Assembly (NCBI GenBank): GCA_963820955.1
Contig: CAWGCA010000001.1
Coordinates: 1 to 64,000, forward strand
Reading direction: 5' to 3'
From: CAWGCA01 sp963820955
GTDB lineage: Bacteria > Pseudomonadota > Gammaproteobacteria > Chromatiales > Chromatiaceae
Length of the DNA: 64,000 nt
The position numbers and the translations under genes are program-made. The stretch's first letter is position 1; each line of letters starts with the position of its first letter. The notes beneath the pieces are model-generated. The model was not told the DNA's origin. It made no database searches and saw nothing but the letters and a program-made list of their open reading frames with translations. Shown piece after piece: positions 16,780-25,985 of the stretch.

Positions 16780-19700
16780 ATGACTTCCCCCGCTTTTGTC
16801 CATCTTCGCGTCCATTCAGAGTATTCCCTGTGCGACGGTCTGCTGCGGATTAAACAGCTGGTCAGGTCGGCTGCCGATGGGGGCATGCCCGCGGTGGCAT
16901 TGACCGATCAATCGAATATGTTTGCGCTGGTGCGGTTTTACAAAGCAGCGATTGCGTCCGGGGTGAAGCCCATCATCGGTGTGGATTGCTGGATTCGGAA
17001 CCCGGAGGACGCCAATAAACCGTTTCGCATGGTACTGCTGGTTCAGAATAACCAGGGGTATCGTAACCTGACCCGTCTGGTCTCCCGCAGCTATCGAGAA
17101 GGGCAGCACCTGGGTCGCCCGATGCTTGAACGCGCATGGTTGACCGTTGAAACTTGTACCGGCCTGATTGCGCTCTCCGGCGGCAGGGAAGGGGATGTGG
17201 GGCGTGCTCTGCTGGGGGACCATCGGCGACAGGCCGAGTCCTTGCTGGCGCAGTGGCTGGGAATTTTCGGCGATCGTTACTATCTGGAACTGCATCGAAC
17301 TGGCCGACCCCAGGAAGAGGGGTGTCTGCATGAAAGTGTTAAGTTGGCGTTGGCCCGGGGCGTTCCGGTGGTGGCCAGCAACGATGTGCGTTTTCTGACC
17401 CCGGCCGATTTCGAAGCCCATGAGATCAGGGTCTGCATTCATGAAGGACGCACCCTGGATGATCCCAGACGCCCGCGCAGTTATACCGACCAGCAGTATC
17501 TGCGTTCTCCGGAAGAGATGGCGGAGCTGTTTTCCGACATACCGGAAGCCCTGGAAAACAGTGTGGAGATAGCCAGGCGCTGTAACCTTGAACTAACGCT
17601 TGGAAAGAACTTTCTGCCCGATTTTCCCATTCCGGAGGGGATGACCATCGAGGGGTTCTTTACTGAGGAATCGCGCAGCGGGCTCGATGGGCGGCTCCAG
17701 AGGATATTCAATCCCACCGATCCGGAGACACCCCGGAAGCGCAAGGTCTACCAGGACCGGCTTCAGATCGAACTGGATGTAATCAATCAGATGGGATTTC
17801 CCGGCTACTTTCTGATCGTGGCCGATTTTATTCAATGGGCCAAGGACAATGGCATCCCGGTAGGTCCCGGACGGGGCTCAGGTGCCGGATCCCTGGTCGC
17901 TTATGCCTTGAAGATCACCGATCTCGACCCGATCGAGCACGATCTTCTGTTTGAACGCTTTCTCAACCCTGAACGCGTCTCCATGCCTGATTTCGACATC
18001 GATTTCTGCATGGAAAATCGAGACAGGGTGATCGACTACGTGGCGAAACGCTATGGGCGTGATTCTGTCTCTCAGATCATTACCTATGGCTCCATGGCGG
18101 CCAAGGCGGTGGTGAGGGATGTGGGTCGGGTGTTGGGCTATCCCTATGGTTTTACCGACCGGGTCGCCAAAATGGTCCCCTTCGAGATTGGCATGACCCT
18201 GGAAAAGGCCCTGGAAGAGAGCGAGGAGTTAAATCAGGCGTATCGCCAGGAGGATGAGGTCGGTCAGTTGATCGATATGGCGAAAAAACTGGAAGGTCTG
18301 GCGCGTAATGCAGGGAAACACGCGGGTGGTGTCGTGATCGCCCCCACGGTGCTGACAGATTTTACGCCTCTCTACTGCGAACCGGGAGGGGAAAACCTGG
18401 TGACGCAGTTTGACAAGGATGACGTGGAACAGGTGGGTCTGGTGAAGTTCGACTTCCTCGGGCTGCGCACACTCACCATCGTTGACTGGGCCCTGAAAAC
18501 CGTTAATCGAGAACGCCGACAGCAGCAGCTGGAACCGGTGGATATCAGCCGCATCCCGATGGATGACGAGAGTTCGTTTCGGTTGTTGAAAGGTTGCGAG
18601 ACAACGGCTGTTTTTCAGCTGGAGTCCCGCGGTATGAAGGAGTTGATCAAGAAACTGCAGCCCGACTGTTTCGATGATATCACGGCACTGGTGGCACTGT
18701 TTCGACCCGGTCCCCTGCAGTCGGGTATGGTGGATGATTTCATCGCGCGAAAACACGGGCGGCAGGAGGTGGTCTACCCCCATCCAGAGCTGGAGTCTAT
18801 TCTAAAGTCGACTTATGGGGTGATCCTCTACCAGGAGCAGGTGATGCAGATAGCCCAGGTGTTGGCGGGCTACACCCTTGGGGGGGCTGATCTGTTGCGT
18901 CGCGCCATGGGTAAGAAGAAACCGGAGGAAATGGCCAAGCAGCGGGAGATTTTCATGCAGGGAGCCGTTGCCCGCGGGGTCGAAGCGGATACCGCTACCT
19001 ACATCTTCGACTTGATGGAGAAGTTTGCCGGATATGGCTTCAACAAATCCCACTCCGCGGCTTACGCCCTGGTCTCCTACCAGACCATGTGGCTCAAGGC
19101 ACACTATCCTGCGCCTTTCATGGCAGCGGTGCTGTCTGCAGACATGGACACCACGGACAAGGTGGTGACCTTGATCGACGAGTGCCGCAGCATGCAACTC
19201 AAGGTGAATCCACCCCATGTGAACCATTCCAGTTTCATGTTTGCGGCGGCTGGCAATGATGCCGTCGTCTACGGCCTGGGTGCGATCAAAGGGGTTGGAG
19301 AGTCGGCCATCGATAGCATCATCGAGGCCCGGACAAAAGGGGGGTTCTACCAGGATTTGTTCGATTTCTGCCGCCGCATCGATCTTCGTCGTTGTAATCG
19401 CCGGGTGCTGGAGTCTCTGATTCGCGCCGGCGCTCTGGACGAGCTCGGGGCGAACCGGGCTACCTTGACGGCGCAGCTGCCCCTGGCATTGAAGATGGCC
19501 GAGCAGCACCATGCGATGCAGGCGGCGGGGCAGAACGATCTGTTTGGCATGACCGGCTCGAAACCGGAGGCACCTGCCGCTCTTCAGGTGGTTCCGGATG
19601 ACTCCGAGGAGTGGGAGGATGAACTGCGGCTGCAGGGGGAGAAGGATACTCTAGGTCTCTATCTGACCGGTCATCCCATCGATCGTTATCAGCCCGAATT

Positions 19701-20349
19701 TTCTGGTCTTGGGGTGACGCCCATCTCCAGGCTATCCCTGGAGGGCGGAAACAGCGGTCAAGATTATCGTAAACGCGGTGGTCAGCGGGTTATGGTGGCA
19801 GGCCTCGCGGTCTCTGTGAGTCACCGTCAAACCCAACGGGGTCGGATGGGGACGCTGGTGCTGGATGACCGCAGTGGCCGGATAGAGGTTACGCTTTTTT
19901 CGGAGGTCTACGAAGCGCACCGGGAACTGCTGACCGGAGATCGGATTCTGGTTGTGATTGGTAGTCTCAATTATGACGAGTACCGTGGGGGATTGAGTGT
20001 ACGTGCAGACCAGGTGTTGGAGTTCGAGCAGGCCCGGGCCCTCCAAGTGGCAAATATCAAACTCTGTTTGGACGCCAGCCTGCTGACACAGTGCGGGTTG
20101 TCGGCGGCAGATTTGGTTCAGGAACTGGAAAGTATCTTAGCCGCCTACCGGGGTGCGGGTTGTGGACTGCAGTTGCTGTATCGGCGCCCTGATGTGAAAG
20201 GGGCGCTGGTTTTTGATCAAGCCTGGCGGGTCAACCCGACAGACGAACTGATTCGTCGACTGGAACGGTTGCTGGGGCGTGAGGGGGTAGAACTGGTTTA
20301 TGGCAGCCGCGGAAAACAGTGGTCGGGGGTTGCGACCATCGCTTCCTAG
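16780..20349 (+). CDS. dnaE: DNA polymerase III alpha subunit
   Basis: 1189 residues, typical for DnaE1. It is the replicative polymerase core subunit. Order of domains: PHP (residues 1-280, starting F-V-H-L-R-V-H-S-E-Y-S), polymerase with the catalytic P-D-F-D-I-D-F-C (about residues 404-411) and a second Asp further on, helix-hairpin-helix, OB fold (around 1000-1090, R-V-M-V-A-G-L) and a C-terminal region. The PHP metal site is only partly conserved, as usual in proteobacteria. 176 bp upstream hold no gene. Confidence 0.98.
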   Translation: MTSPAFVHLRVHSEYSLCDGLLRIKQLVRSAADGGMPAVALTDQSNMFALVRFYKAAIASGVKPIIGVDCWIRNPEDANKPFRMVLLVQNNQGYRNLTRLVSRSYREGQHLGRPMLERAWLTVETCTGLIALSGGREGDVGRALLGDHRRQAESLLAQWLGIFGDRYYLELHRTGRPQEEGCLHESVKLALARGVPVVASNDVRFLTPADFEAHEIRVCIHEGRTLDDPRRPRSYTDQQYLRSPEEMAELFSDIPEALENSVEIARRCNLELTLGKNFLPDFPIPEGMTIEGFFTEESRSGLDGRLQRIFNPTDPETPRKRKVYQDRLQIELDVINQMGFPGYFLIVADFIQWAKDNGIPVGPGRGSGAGSLVAYALKITDLDPIEHDLLFERFLNPERVSMPDFDIDFCMENRDRVIDYVAKRYGRDSVSQIITYGSMAAKAVVRDVGRVLGYPYGFTDRVAKMVPFEIGMTLEKALEESEELNQAYRQEDEVGQLIDMAKKLEGLARNAGKHAGGVVIAPTVLTDFTPLYCEPGGENLVTQFDKDDVEQVGLVKFDFLGLRTLTIVDWALKTVNRERRQQQLEPVDISRIPMDDESSFRLLKGCETTAVFQLESRGMKELIKKLQPDCFDDITALVALFRPGPLQSGMVDDFIARKHGRQEVVYPHPELESILKSTYGVILYQEQVMQIAQVLAGYTLGGADLLRRAMGKKKPEEMAKQREIFMQGAVARGVEADTATYIFDLMEKFAGYGFNKSHSAAYALVSYQTMWLKAHYPAPFMAAVLSADMDTTDKVVTLIDECRSMQLKVNPPHVNHSSFMFAAAGNDAVVYGLGAIKGVGESAIDSIIEARTKGGFYQDLFDFCRRIDLRRCNRRVLESLIRAGALDELGANRATLTAQLPLALKMAEQHHAMQAAGQNDLFGMTGSKPEAPAALQVVPDDSEEWEDELRLQGEKDTLGLYLTGHPIDRYQPEFSGLGVTPISRLSLEGGNSGQDYRKRGGQRVMVAGLAVSVSHRQTQRGRMGTLVLDDRSGRIEVTLFSEVYEAHRELLTGDRILVVIGSLNYDEYRGGLSVRADQVLEFEQARALQVANIKLCLDASLLTQCGLSAADLVQELESILAAYRGAGCGLQLLYRRPDVKGALVFDQAWRVNPTDELIRRLERLLGREGVELVYGSRGKQWSGVATIAS

Positions 20350-20531
20350 GCTGGCATCCCATGAGTAGTTTCTGAAATTATCAGTTATTAAAGTGCATAT
20401 AAAACAGAAAGATAATTTGATAATATAATGTCTTATCTTGAATATAACCCTGGTGTGGGATCGCCTTGGTTCAGCCTGTCTGGCTCGTTTTCAGGCTGTA
20501 ACCTGAAGCATGAATCCGGTATATTTCTGCT

Positions 20532-21488
20532 ATGAATCTGAATTTTTTGGAATTTGAACAACCCATCGCCGAACTAGAGGCGAAAATCGAAGAACTCCGA
20601 CTGGTCGGTGACGACAACGAGATCAATATTCAGGACGAGATCACCCGCCTGGAAACCAAGAGCCATTCCCTGACGGAGTCGATTTTTTCCAATCTCAAAC
20701 CCTGGCAGATTGCGCAACTTGCGCGCCATCCAGGCCGCCCGTATATGCTGGATTACGTGGAACGGATCTTCGGGAATTTTCAGGAGCTGCATGGTGATCG
20801 CGCCTTCGCCGATGATCATGCCATCGTAGCCGGTGTGGCGCGTCTGGAGGGACGGCCGGTGATGGTAATCGGACATCAGAAGGGACGCGATACCAAAGAG
20901 AAGATTCTCCGTAATTTTGGAATGCCCCGACCGGAAGGTTATCGCAAGGCGTTGCGTCTGATGCAGACTGCCGAACGCTTCAAATTACCCGTCCTGACAT
21001 TTATCGACACACCGGGGGCCTACCCGGGCATTGGGGCGGAGGAGCGGGGGCAGAGTGAGGCGATCGCCCGTAATCTGCTGGTGATGGCTGGATTGAAGAC
21101 ACCCATTGTCTGTACCGTAGTAGGGGAAGGCGGTTCCGGTGGCGCGCTGGCCATTGGCGTAGGCGATCGGGTGATGATGCTGCAATACAGCACCTACTCC
21201 GTAATTTCGCCGGAGGGTTGTGCCTCTATTCTGTGGAAGAGTGCTGAGAAGGCCGCGCTTGCGGCGGAGGCCATGGGCATTACCTCCGGGCGTCTTAAGG
21301 AACTTGGCCTGATCGATGCGATCGTTTCCGAACCCCTGGGTGGTGCCCATCGGGATCTGGATGCCACGGCCATCAATCTTAAAAACGCCCTGATTACGGA
21401 ATTGGATCAACTGGAATCCATGCCTACGGAAAAGCTGCTGGAGGAGCGCTACCAGCGGCTGATGTCCTACGGCGAATTCACCAGCTGA
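20532..21488 (+). CDS. accA: Acetyl-CoA carboxylase carboxyltransferase alpha subunit
   Basis: 318 residues, standard length. With AccD it transfers CO2 from biotin to acetyl-CoA, giving malonyl-CoA for fatty acids. The N-terminal M-N-L-N-F-L-E-F-E-Q-P-I-A-E-L lead, D-T-P-G-A-Y-P-G-I-G-A-E-E-R-G-Q, and G-E-G-G-S-G-G-A-L-A-I glycine loop are characteristic. The 182 bp upstream are A/T-rich around 20395-20450, with a possible TATAAT at 20424-20429 but no clear -35 box. The order dnaE-accA-tilS is conserved. Confidence 0.98.
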   Translation: MNLNFLEFEQPIAELEAKIEELRLVGDDNEINIQDEITRLETKSHSLTESIFSNLKPWQIAQLARHPGRPYMLDYVERIFGNFQELHGDRAFADDHAIVAGVARLEGRPVMVIGHQKGRDTKEKILRNFGMPRPEGYRKALRLMQTAERFKLPVLTFIDTPGAYPGIGAEERGQSEAIARNLLVMAGLKTPIVCTVVGEGGSGGALAIGVGDRVMMLQYSTYSVISPEGCASILWKSAEKAALAAEAMGITSGRLKELGLIDAIVSEPLGGAHRDLDATAINLKNALITELDQLESMPTEKLLEERYQRLMSYGEFTS

Positions 21489-21570
21489 GAGATCCCGCCA
21501 ATACCGGCCGCTCCGGATTAAGCAAAATCTCGTCCGGGGTTGACTCTGCTGGTCCGGGCACGTCTTCACC

Positions 21571-22905
21571 ATGACCTTCTCGCCACACCAGTTGTTTGAA
21601 ATCCTCTCTACCCTGCCGGACACCCGGCGGTATTGGCTGGCCTACAGTGGTGGACAAGACTCTCATGTCCTGCTTTATGCGCTGGCGGCTGTTCGCCATC
21701 GGTTGTCGGCAGCGGTGTTTACCCTGCATGTAGACCATGGACTACAGGCCGAATCCGTCAGTTGGTCAGCACATTGCGCTCGGGTTTGTCACGCGCTGAG
21801 GATTCCTTTCCAATCCCTCAGACTCGATTCGCACCCGATAAAAGGGCAGAGCCCGGAGGCCTGGGCCCGCCAGGCCAGATATAAAGTGCTGGCAGACCAG
21901 ATGGGGCCGGGAGACATTCTGTTGACCGCCCATCACCAGGACGACCAGGCGGAGACCGTATTGCTGCAGTTGCTGCGCGGCGCGGGCCCGCGCGGCCTCG
22001 CTGCCATGCCATTGGTAGCCCGGTTTGGTCCGGGTTATCAGGCCAGACCCCTGCTGGGGTTTTCCCGCCAGGCACTCCAGGCCTATGCACTGAAAAATCA
22101 ACTCGACTGGATAGAGGATGACAGTAACCAGGATACCGGATTCGATCGCAACTACCTGCGCCAACGGGTGCTACCTTTATTGCGAGAACGCTGGCCCGCT
22201 CTGGCGGGTACCCTGTCCCGCAGCGCGCGCCATTGTGCCGAGGCCCAGCTGTTAATCGATGAGGGGGCAGTAGAGACGCTGGAAAATCTGCTGGGGGAGA
22301 AAGGGCAGACGATCGCGATTTCCGGCCTCCGGGCCCTGTCGCCGCCTCGGGCGCGGGCCGTCCTGCGGGCCTGGATCCGGAGAGCCGGTTTTCCCCTGCC
22401 CGATTCGGCTCGGCTGGAGCGGCTGTATAGCGAGATGATAGGAGCGAGGGTTGACCGCAACCCGCTGGTGCGCTGGCCCGGGGTAGATGCACGACGATAC
22501 CGCGACCGGCTTTTTCTAATGCCCCCGCTGCAGCCGATCGATCCAGGACTCATCCTCAGGTGGGACTCTCACTCCCCACTAGCGCTTCCAGCCGGTTTGG
22601 GAAGACTGGAGTTGAAAGCCGGGCCGGGTGGAATATCACGCGAATGCTGGGAGGGGAAAAGAATCGAGATTCGTTTTCGTCATCGCGGAGAGCGTCTGCA
22701 TCTCCCTGATCGGCTCCATTCTCAGACCTTCAAGAATTTTTTTCAGCAGAACGCCATTCCACCCTGGCAGCGTGGCAGGATTCCGCTGATCTATCTGGAT
22801 GGAGAGCTTGCGGCAGTTGCTGACCTTTGTCTCTGCACAGCCTTTCAATCCCGGCCCGGAGAGGACGGAATTCATATCCGCTGGGAGCGGAATACCCCGC
22901 GCTAA
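21571..22905 (+). CDS. tilS: tRNA(Ile)-lysidine synthetase
   Basis: 444 residues. TilS attaches lysine to C34 of tRNA-Ile(CAU) so that it reads AUA. The N-type ATP pyrophosphatase P-loop is Y-S-G-G-Q-D-S-H-V-L-L (residues 23-33), and H-H-Q-D-D-Q-A-E-T appears near residue 118. The C-terminal domain has the R-F-R-H-R-G-E-R-L segment typical of TilS. It ends 106 nt before the msh operon start. Confidence 0.97.
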   Translation: MTFSPHQLFEILSTLPDTRRYWLAYSGGQDSHVLLYALAAVRHRLSAAVFTLHVDHGLQAESVSWSAHCARVCHALRIPFQSLRLDSHPIKGQSPEAWARQARYKVLADQMGPGDILLTAHHQDDQAETVLLQLLRGAGPRGLAAMPLVARFGPGYQARPLLGFSRQALQAYALKNQLDWIEDDSNQDTGFDRNYLRQRVLPLLRERWPALAGTLSRSARHCAEAQLLIDEGAVETLENLLGEKGQTIAISGLRALSPPRARAVLRAWIRRAGFPLPDSARLERLYSEMIGARVDRNPLVRWPGVDARRYRDRLFLMPPLQPIDPGLILRWDSHSPLALPAGLGRLELKAGPGGISRECWEGKRIEIRFRHRGERLHLPDRLHSQTFKNFFQQNAIPPWQRGRIPLIYLDGELAAVADLCLCTAFQSRPGEDGIHIRWERNTPR

Positions 22906-23011
22906 AGAAACCCTATCGTTTGTCGATAAACGGAACATTAGCAGTTTCAACATCGGTTTGCCCGGGCTTGGTGTCTCCGGCGCCGACTTCTTTAATAGAC
23001 AGGAGCTGGAA

Positions 23012-23506
23012 ATGAAAAGGCAGCAGGCGGGTTTTACCTTGATCGAACTGGTTGTAGTCATCCTTATCCTCAGTGTGCTTGCAGCGACCGCACTCCCGAA
23101 ATTCATGGACGTCACTTCCAAGGCGCATAAGGCAGCCGTTGCAGGGGCTGGCGGAGGTCTTGGTTCTGCAGTCGCCTTGGTTCATGCCCAGTGGGTTGCC
23201 AATGGATCCACCGCTGCCGTGGCTGCCGTGCCCGGTTTCGGTGCCGGTGACGTCGCTGTTAGTAGCAACGGCTGGCCGATCAATACCTCGGGCGGTGTCG
23301 CTCTGACTGCGCATGATGATTGCGTTGAGTTGTGGGGAGGGGTAATGCAGAATCCGCCTTCTGTTGCTACTGCTGCCACCGCTACAACCGAGGATTACGT
23401 GGCCGCTTGGACAGGTACTACCTGTACCTTTACTTACCAGCCGGATACAGGCCGATTGATCGCTTACGACGCGAGTACCGGTGGGGTAGCGATCACCAAT
23501 CCCTGA
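23012..23506 (+). CDS. mshA: MSHA-type major type IV pilin
   Basis: 164 residues from the ATG at 23012, with AGGAG 7 nt upstream. It has a prepilin leader (M-K-R-Q-Q-A-G) cut before F-T-L-I-E-L-V-V-V-I, then a hydrophobic helix and a globular head with a C-terminal disulfide pair (D-D-C-V-E-L-W and T-T-C-T-F-T-Y) as in MshA/MshB. It is the first gene of a run mshA-C-D-O-P-Q, the order of the structural half of the MSHA locus in Vibrio and Shewanella. A terminator directly behind it fits a major subunit made in excess. MshA versus MshB cannot be settled by eye. Confidence 0.82.
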   Translation: MKRQQAGFTLIELVVVILILSVLAATALPKFMDVTSKAHKAAVAGAGGGLGSAVALVHAQWVANGSTAAVAAVPGFGAGDVAVSSNGWPINTSGGVALTAHDDCVELWGGVMQNPPSVATAATATTEDYVAAWTGTTCTFTYQPDTGRLIAYDASTGGVAITNP

Positions 23507-23555
23507 TGAAGGGCTGAGTTGAAGCTAGAGATTATCACCTGATCAGGGTGAGACA

Positions 23556-23582
23556 GGCGCGATCACCCGATCGCGCCTTTTT
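23556..23582 (+). terminator. Rho-independent terminator after the major pilin gene
   Basis: A perfect 9-bp stem, GGCGCGATC with GATCGCGCC, closes a 4-nt ACCC loop and is followed by TTTTT. It lies 50 nt after mshA and 17 nt before mshC. Partial termination here would give high pilin and low minor-pilin expression. Confidence 0.85.
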
Positions 23583-23598
23583 ATTTAATGGAATAGTC

Positions 23599-24126
23599 AT
23601 GAGCCTGTTTCACTCGGTAACAGAACAGGGGAGGCATCGGACGCTGTGGCGCTTATCATCTTTCAGTGACGGATTCACTCTTGTGGAATTGGTGGTGGTA
23701 CTGGTGCTGCTCTCCGTGCTGGGTGCCGTTGGAATGCCCCGCTTTTTCAATCAGCAGACATTTATAGAATGGGGATTTACCGATGAAGTTACTGCTGCAC
23801 TGCGCTATGCCCACAAGTTGGCGATAGCATCCGGTTGTGATACCGCAGTTATCATGGCATCGGGTAGCTATGAACTAAAGCAGCGTGCCACCTGCGATGG
23901 GGGTAACTTTACTCAGGCGGTGCTGCTTCCGGGTGGCAGCAGTAGCGGCTATACGGGTATCGTCCCCAGCGGAATCACTTTGTCCGGCATCGACCTCTAC
24001 TTCGATGCTTCAGGTCGCCCTTGGGACAGGGCCAGCGGCGCTGCGTTCAGTTCGCTTACCACAGTGTCCGTAGGCTCCCGGTCGATTGCCGTTGAGCCGG
24101 AAACCGGATATGTGCATTTGTTATGA
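23599..24126 (+). CDS. mshC: MSHA minor pilin MshC-like
   Basis: 175 residues from the ATG at 23599, just past the terminator. The leader before the cleavage site (S-F-S-D-G then F-T-L-V-E-L-V-V-V-L) is long, about 28 residues, as in some minor pilins. A GspH/FimT-like head follows (A-A-L-R-Y-A-H-K-L-A-I-A-S-G), with two Cys. Position and type match MshC, a low-abundance pilin that probably helps start assembly. The gene overlaps mshD by 4 nt. Confidence 0.75.
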   Translation: MSLFHSVTEQGRHRTLWRLSSFSDGFTLVELVVVLVLLSVLGAVGMPRFFNQQTFIEWGFTDEVTAALRYAHKLAIASGCDTAVIMASGSYELKQRATCDGGNFTQAVLLPGGSSSGYTGIVPSGITLSGIDLYFDASGRPWDRASGAAFSSLTTVSVGSRSIAVEPETGYVHLL

Positions 24127-24581
24127 GTCTGAATAAAGCACAACGGGGTGTCACCTTGATCGAGCTGATTATTTCCATCGTCATTCTCTCGGTCGCTTCC
24201 ACCGGTATATTGATGGTGATTACCCAGGCAGCCAGTTCCAGCGCAGACCCCATGTTGCGCGAGCAGGCGGTGGCCATCGCTCAGGCCTACATGGAGGAGA
24301 TCCTGCTGCAACCGCTGAGCGATCCCGATGGAGCCTCTGGTGAATCAGCTCGAGCGTTGTTTGACGATGTTTGGGACTACGACGGCCTGAACGACAGCAC
24401 CGGTGCCATCGATCAAAATGGAGATGCCGTTATCGGACTGGAAGGTTATAACATCAATGTCGACGTGGAGGATTCAGGCATCCAATTGGGAGGCAGCCCG
24501 GCCACCCGTATCGAGGTAAGCGTCAGCCACGACGGGCATGGCGGAATTGTTATACCCCTTAGCGCGTATCGACTGAATTGA
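24123..24581 (+). CDS. mshD: MSHA minor pilin MshD-like
   Basis: 152 residues. The prepilin site is Q-R-G before V-T-L-I-E-L-I-I-S-I, with Val at +1 instead of Phe, which is acceptable. The hydrophobic helix is followed by A-Y-M-E-E-I-L-L-Q-P, a hallmark of the GspI/MshD class. The start overlaps mshC (ATGA), suggesting coupled translation. Confidence 0.78.
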   Translation: MSLNKAQRGVTLIELIISIVILSVASTGILMVITQAASSSADPMLREQAVAIAQAYMEEILLQPLSDPDGASGESARALFDDVWDYDGLNDSTGAIDQNGDAVIGLEGYNINVDVEDSGIQLGGSPATRIEVSVSHDGHGGIVIPLSAYRLN

Positions 24582-24582
24582 G

Positions 24583-25488
24583 ATGGGTCTTCCCTGCACC
24601 AAACCCGCGAGTCATCACGCCGGTTTCACATTGGTGGAACTGATTGTGGTGATCGTTATCAGCGGGGCGCTGGGCATGGTGGTGTCGCAGATGATTCAGC
24701 GGCCGGTAGAGAGCTATCAGGCCCAGAGCCGACGGGCGGGGCTGGTCGATATCGCAGATACGGCCCTAAGGCGTATGAGCCGGGATCTTAGAGACGCGCT
24801 TCCCAACAGTGTGCGGGTAGGCTGCAGCGGAAGATGCCTGGAATTTCTGCGCGCCTCCAGTGGAGGACGGTATCGGGCAAAACCGGCGAACAACCCGTTC
24901 AGCCTTAACTTTGATCCCTCTCGATCTGACACCAGCTTCGAGGTGCTTGGGTTTCTGAACAATACAGCGTCTATTCAGACAGGTACCAGCAGCAGCGACT
25001 GCCAGCAGAACAGGGCTTCCTGCGTCGTGGTGTACAACACGGGGTTGGCCGGGACCGATGCCTATAGCATGGATAATGCCGCAACTATCACTGCGTTGAG
25101 TACCACCCCAAGGATCGTCATCGGTTTTGACAATAGCGGTTTTTCAAGTGGGAATACCGCTTTTCCGGCCAGTTCACCGGATCAGCATTTTTTTGTCGTG
25201 GACACGCCGGTGACCTACCTGTGTGATTTGAGTCAGGGGAGTATCCGCCGCTATCAGGGTTACAACATACGGGCCGCCCATACCTCAGTCGATAGCCACG
25301 CCGAACTGAAGGCTCAGACCAATTCGGCGGAAGACGCCCTGCTGGTGGATCAGATCACGGCCTGCCGCTTTTCTTACCTTCCGGGTACACCCACCCGCAA
25401 CAGCCTGGTGAGTATAGAGATTACCGTCCAGGCACAGGGTGAACAGATCACCCTGTTACAACAGGCTCATGTATCGAACATGCCATGA
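24583..25488 (+). CDS. mshO: MSHA biogenesis protein MshO-like (large pseudopilin)
   Basis: 301 residues. The leader M-G-L-P-C-T-K-P-A-S-H-H-A-G precedes F-T-L-V-E-L-I-V-V-I-V-I-S-G. The head has R-R-M-S-R-D-L-R-D-A-L-P-N-S, typical of MshO/GspJ-like minor pilins. It begins one base after the mshD stop and overlaps mshP by 4 nt. MshO proteins are thought to sit in the tip complex. Confidence 0.78.
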   Translation: MGLPCTKPASHHAGFTLVELIVVIVISGALGMVVSQMIQRPVESYQAQSRRAGLVDIADTALRRMSRDLRDALPNSVRVGCSGRCLEFLRASSGGRYRAKPANNPFSLNFDPSRSDTSFEVLGFLNNTASIQTGTSSSDCQQNRASCVVVYNTGLAGTDAYSMDNAATITALSTTPRIVIGFDNSGFSSGNTAFPASSPDQHFFVVDTPVTYLCDLSQGSIRRYQGYNIRAAHTSVDSHAELKAQTNSAEDALLVDQITACRFSYLPGTPTRNSLVSIEITVQAQGEQITLLQQAHVSNMP

Positions 25489-25883
25489 AGATTCTTGATC
25501 AAAGGCAAGCTGGGTTCTCACTGGTCAGCACTCTGTTTGTCCTGGTAGTCCTGGCGGCATTGGCCGGCTATATCGTGAAAATCAGTACCGTTCAGCATCT
25601 CAGCACCGGGATGTCCATTCAGTCATCCCGCGCCTGGTTCGCCGCACTCAGCGGTCTCGATTGGGCGGTGTTTCAGATCAACAACAATGGCAGCTGCCCC
25701 CCTGTGCCGTCCAGTTTCAGTGCAGATGGTTTTACCATTGAAGTTAATCAATGCGTACCGGACAACATCCAGGAGGGAAGCAATCACTACTCGCTCTATT
25801 CGATCGAAGTGACCGCCAGTCGGGGTGTTTTCGGTTCCGCGGATTTTGTTTCGAGAACCGTGCAGGCAACGGTTTCAGGATAG
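25485..25883 (+). CDS. mshP: MSHA biogenesis protein MshP-like
   Basis: 132 residues: short leader (K-I-L-D-Q-R-Q-A-G) then F-S-L-V-S-T-L-F-V-L-V-V-L-A-A-L. The helix lacks the usual Glu at +5 (Ser at this place), the mark of GspK/PilX-like proteins that cap pseudopilus tips. R-A-W-F-A-A-L-S-G-L-D-W-A follows, as in MshP. Four-nt overlap with mshO. Confidence 0.75.
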   Translation: MKILDQRQAGFSLVSTLFVLVVLAALAGYIVKISTVQHLSTGMSIQSSRAWFAALSGLDWAVFQINNNGSCPPVPSSFSADGFTIEVNQCVPDNIQEGSNHYSLYSIEVTASRGVFGSADFVSRTVQATVSG

Positions 25884-25985
25884 AAAGCGGTTCAACAGGC
25901 AGTGGGTTAGAAAGTTGTGGAATGCAAGGAACGCCTAGATGCAGCCTATATGCAAACTGAGGCTTGGCCTTGATTGGATATCGTT

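Noticed and set aside
20395..20450. Strong promoter upstream of accA
   Set aside because: TATAAT at 20424 lacks a recognisable -35 box at proper spacing; only A/T-richness supports it.
23012..25883. Pilin cluster as type II secretion pseudopilins
   Set aside because: Gene order A-C-D-O-P followed by an MshQ-type protein is specific to MSHA, and no gsp genes are present.
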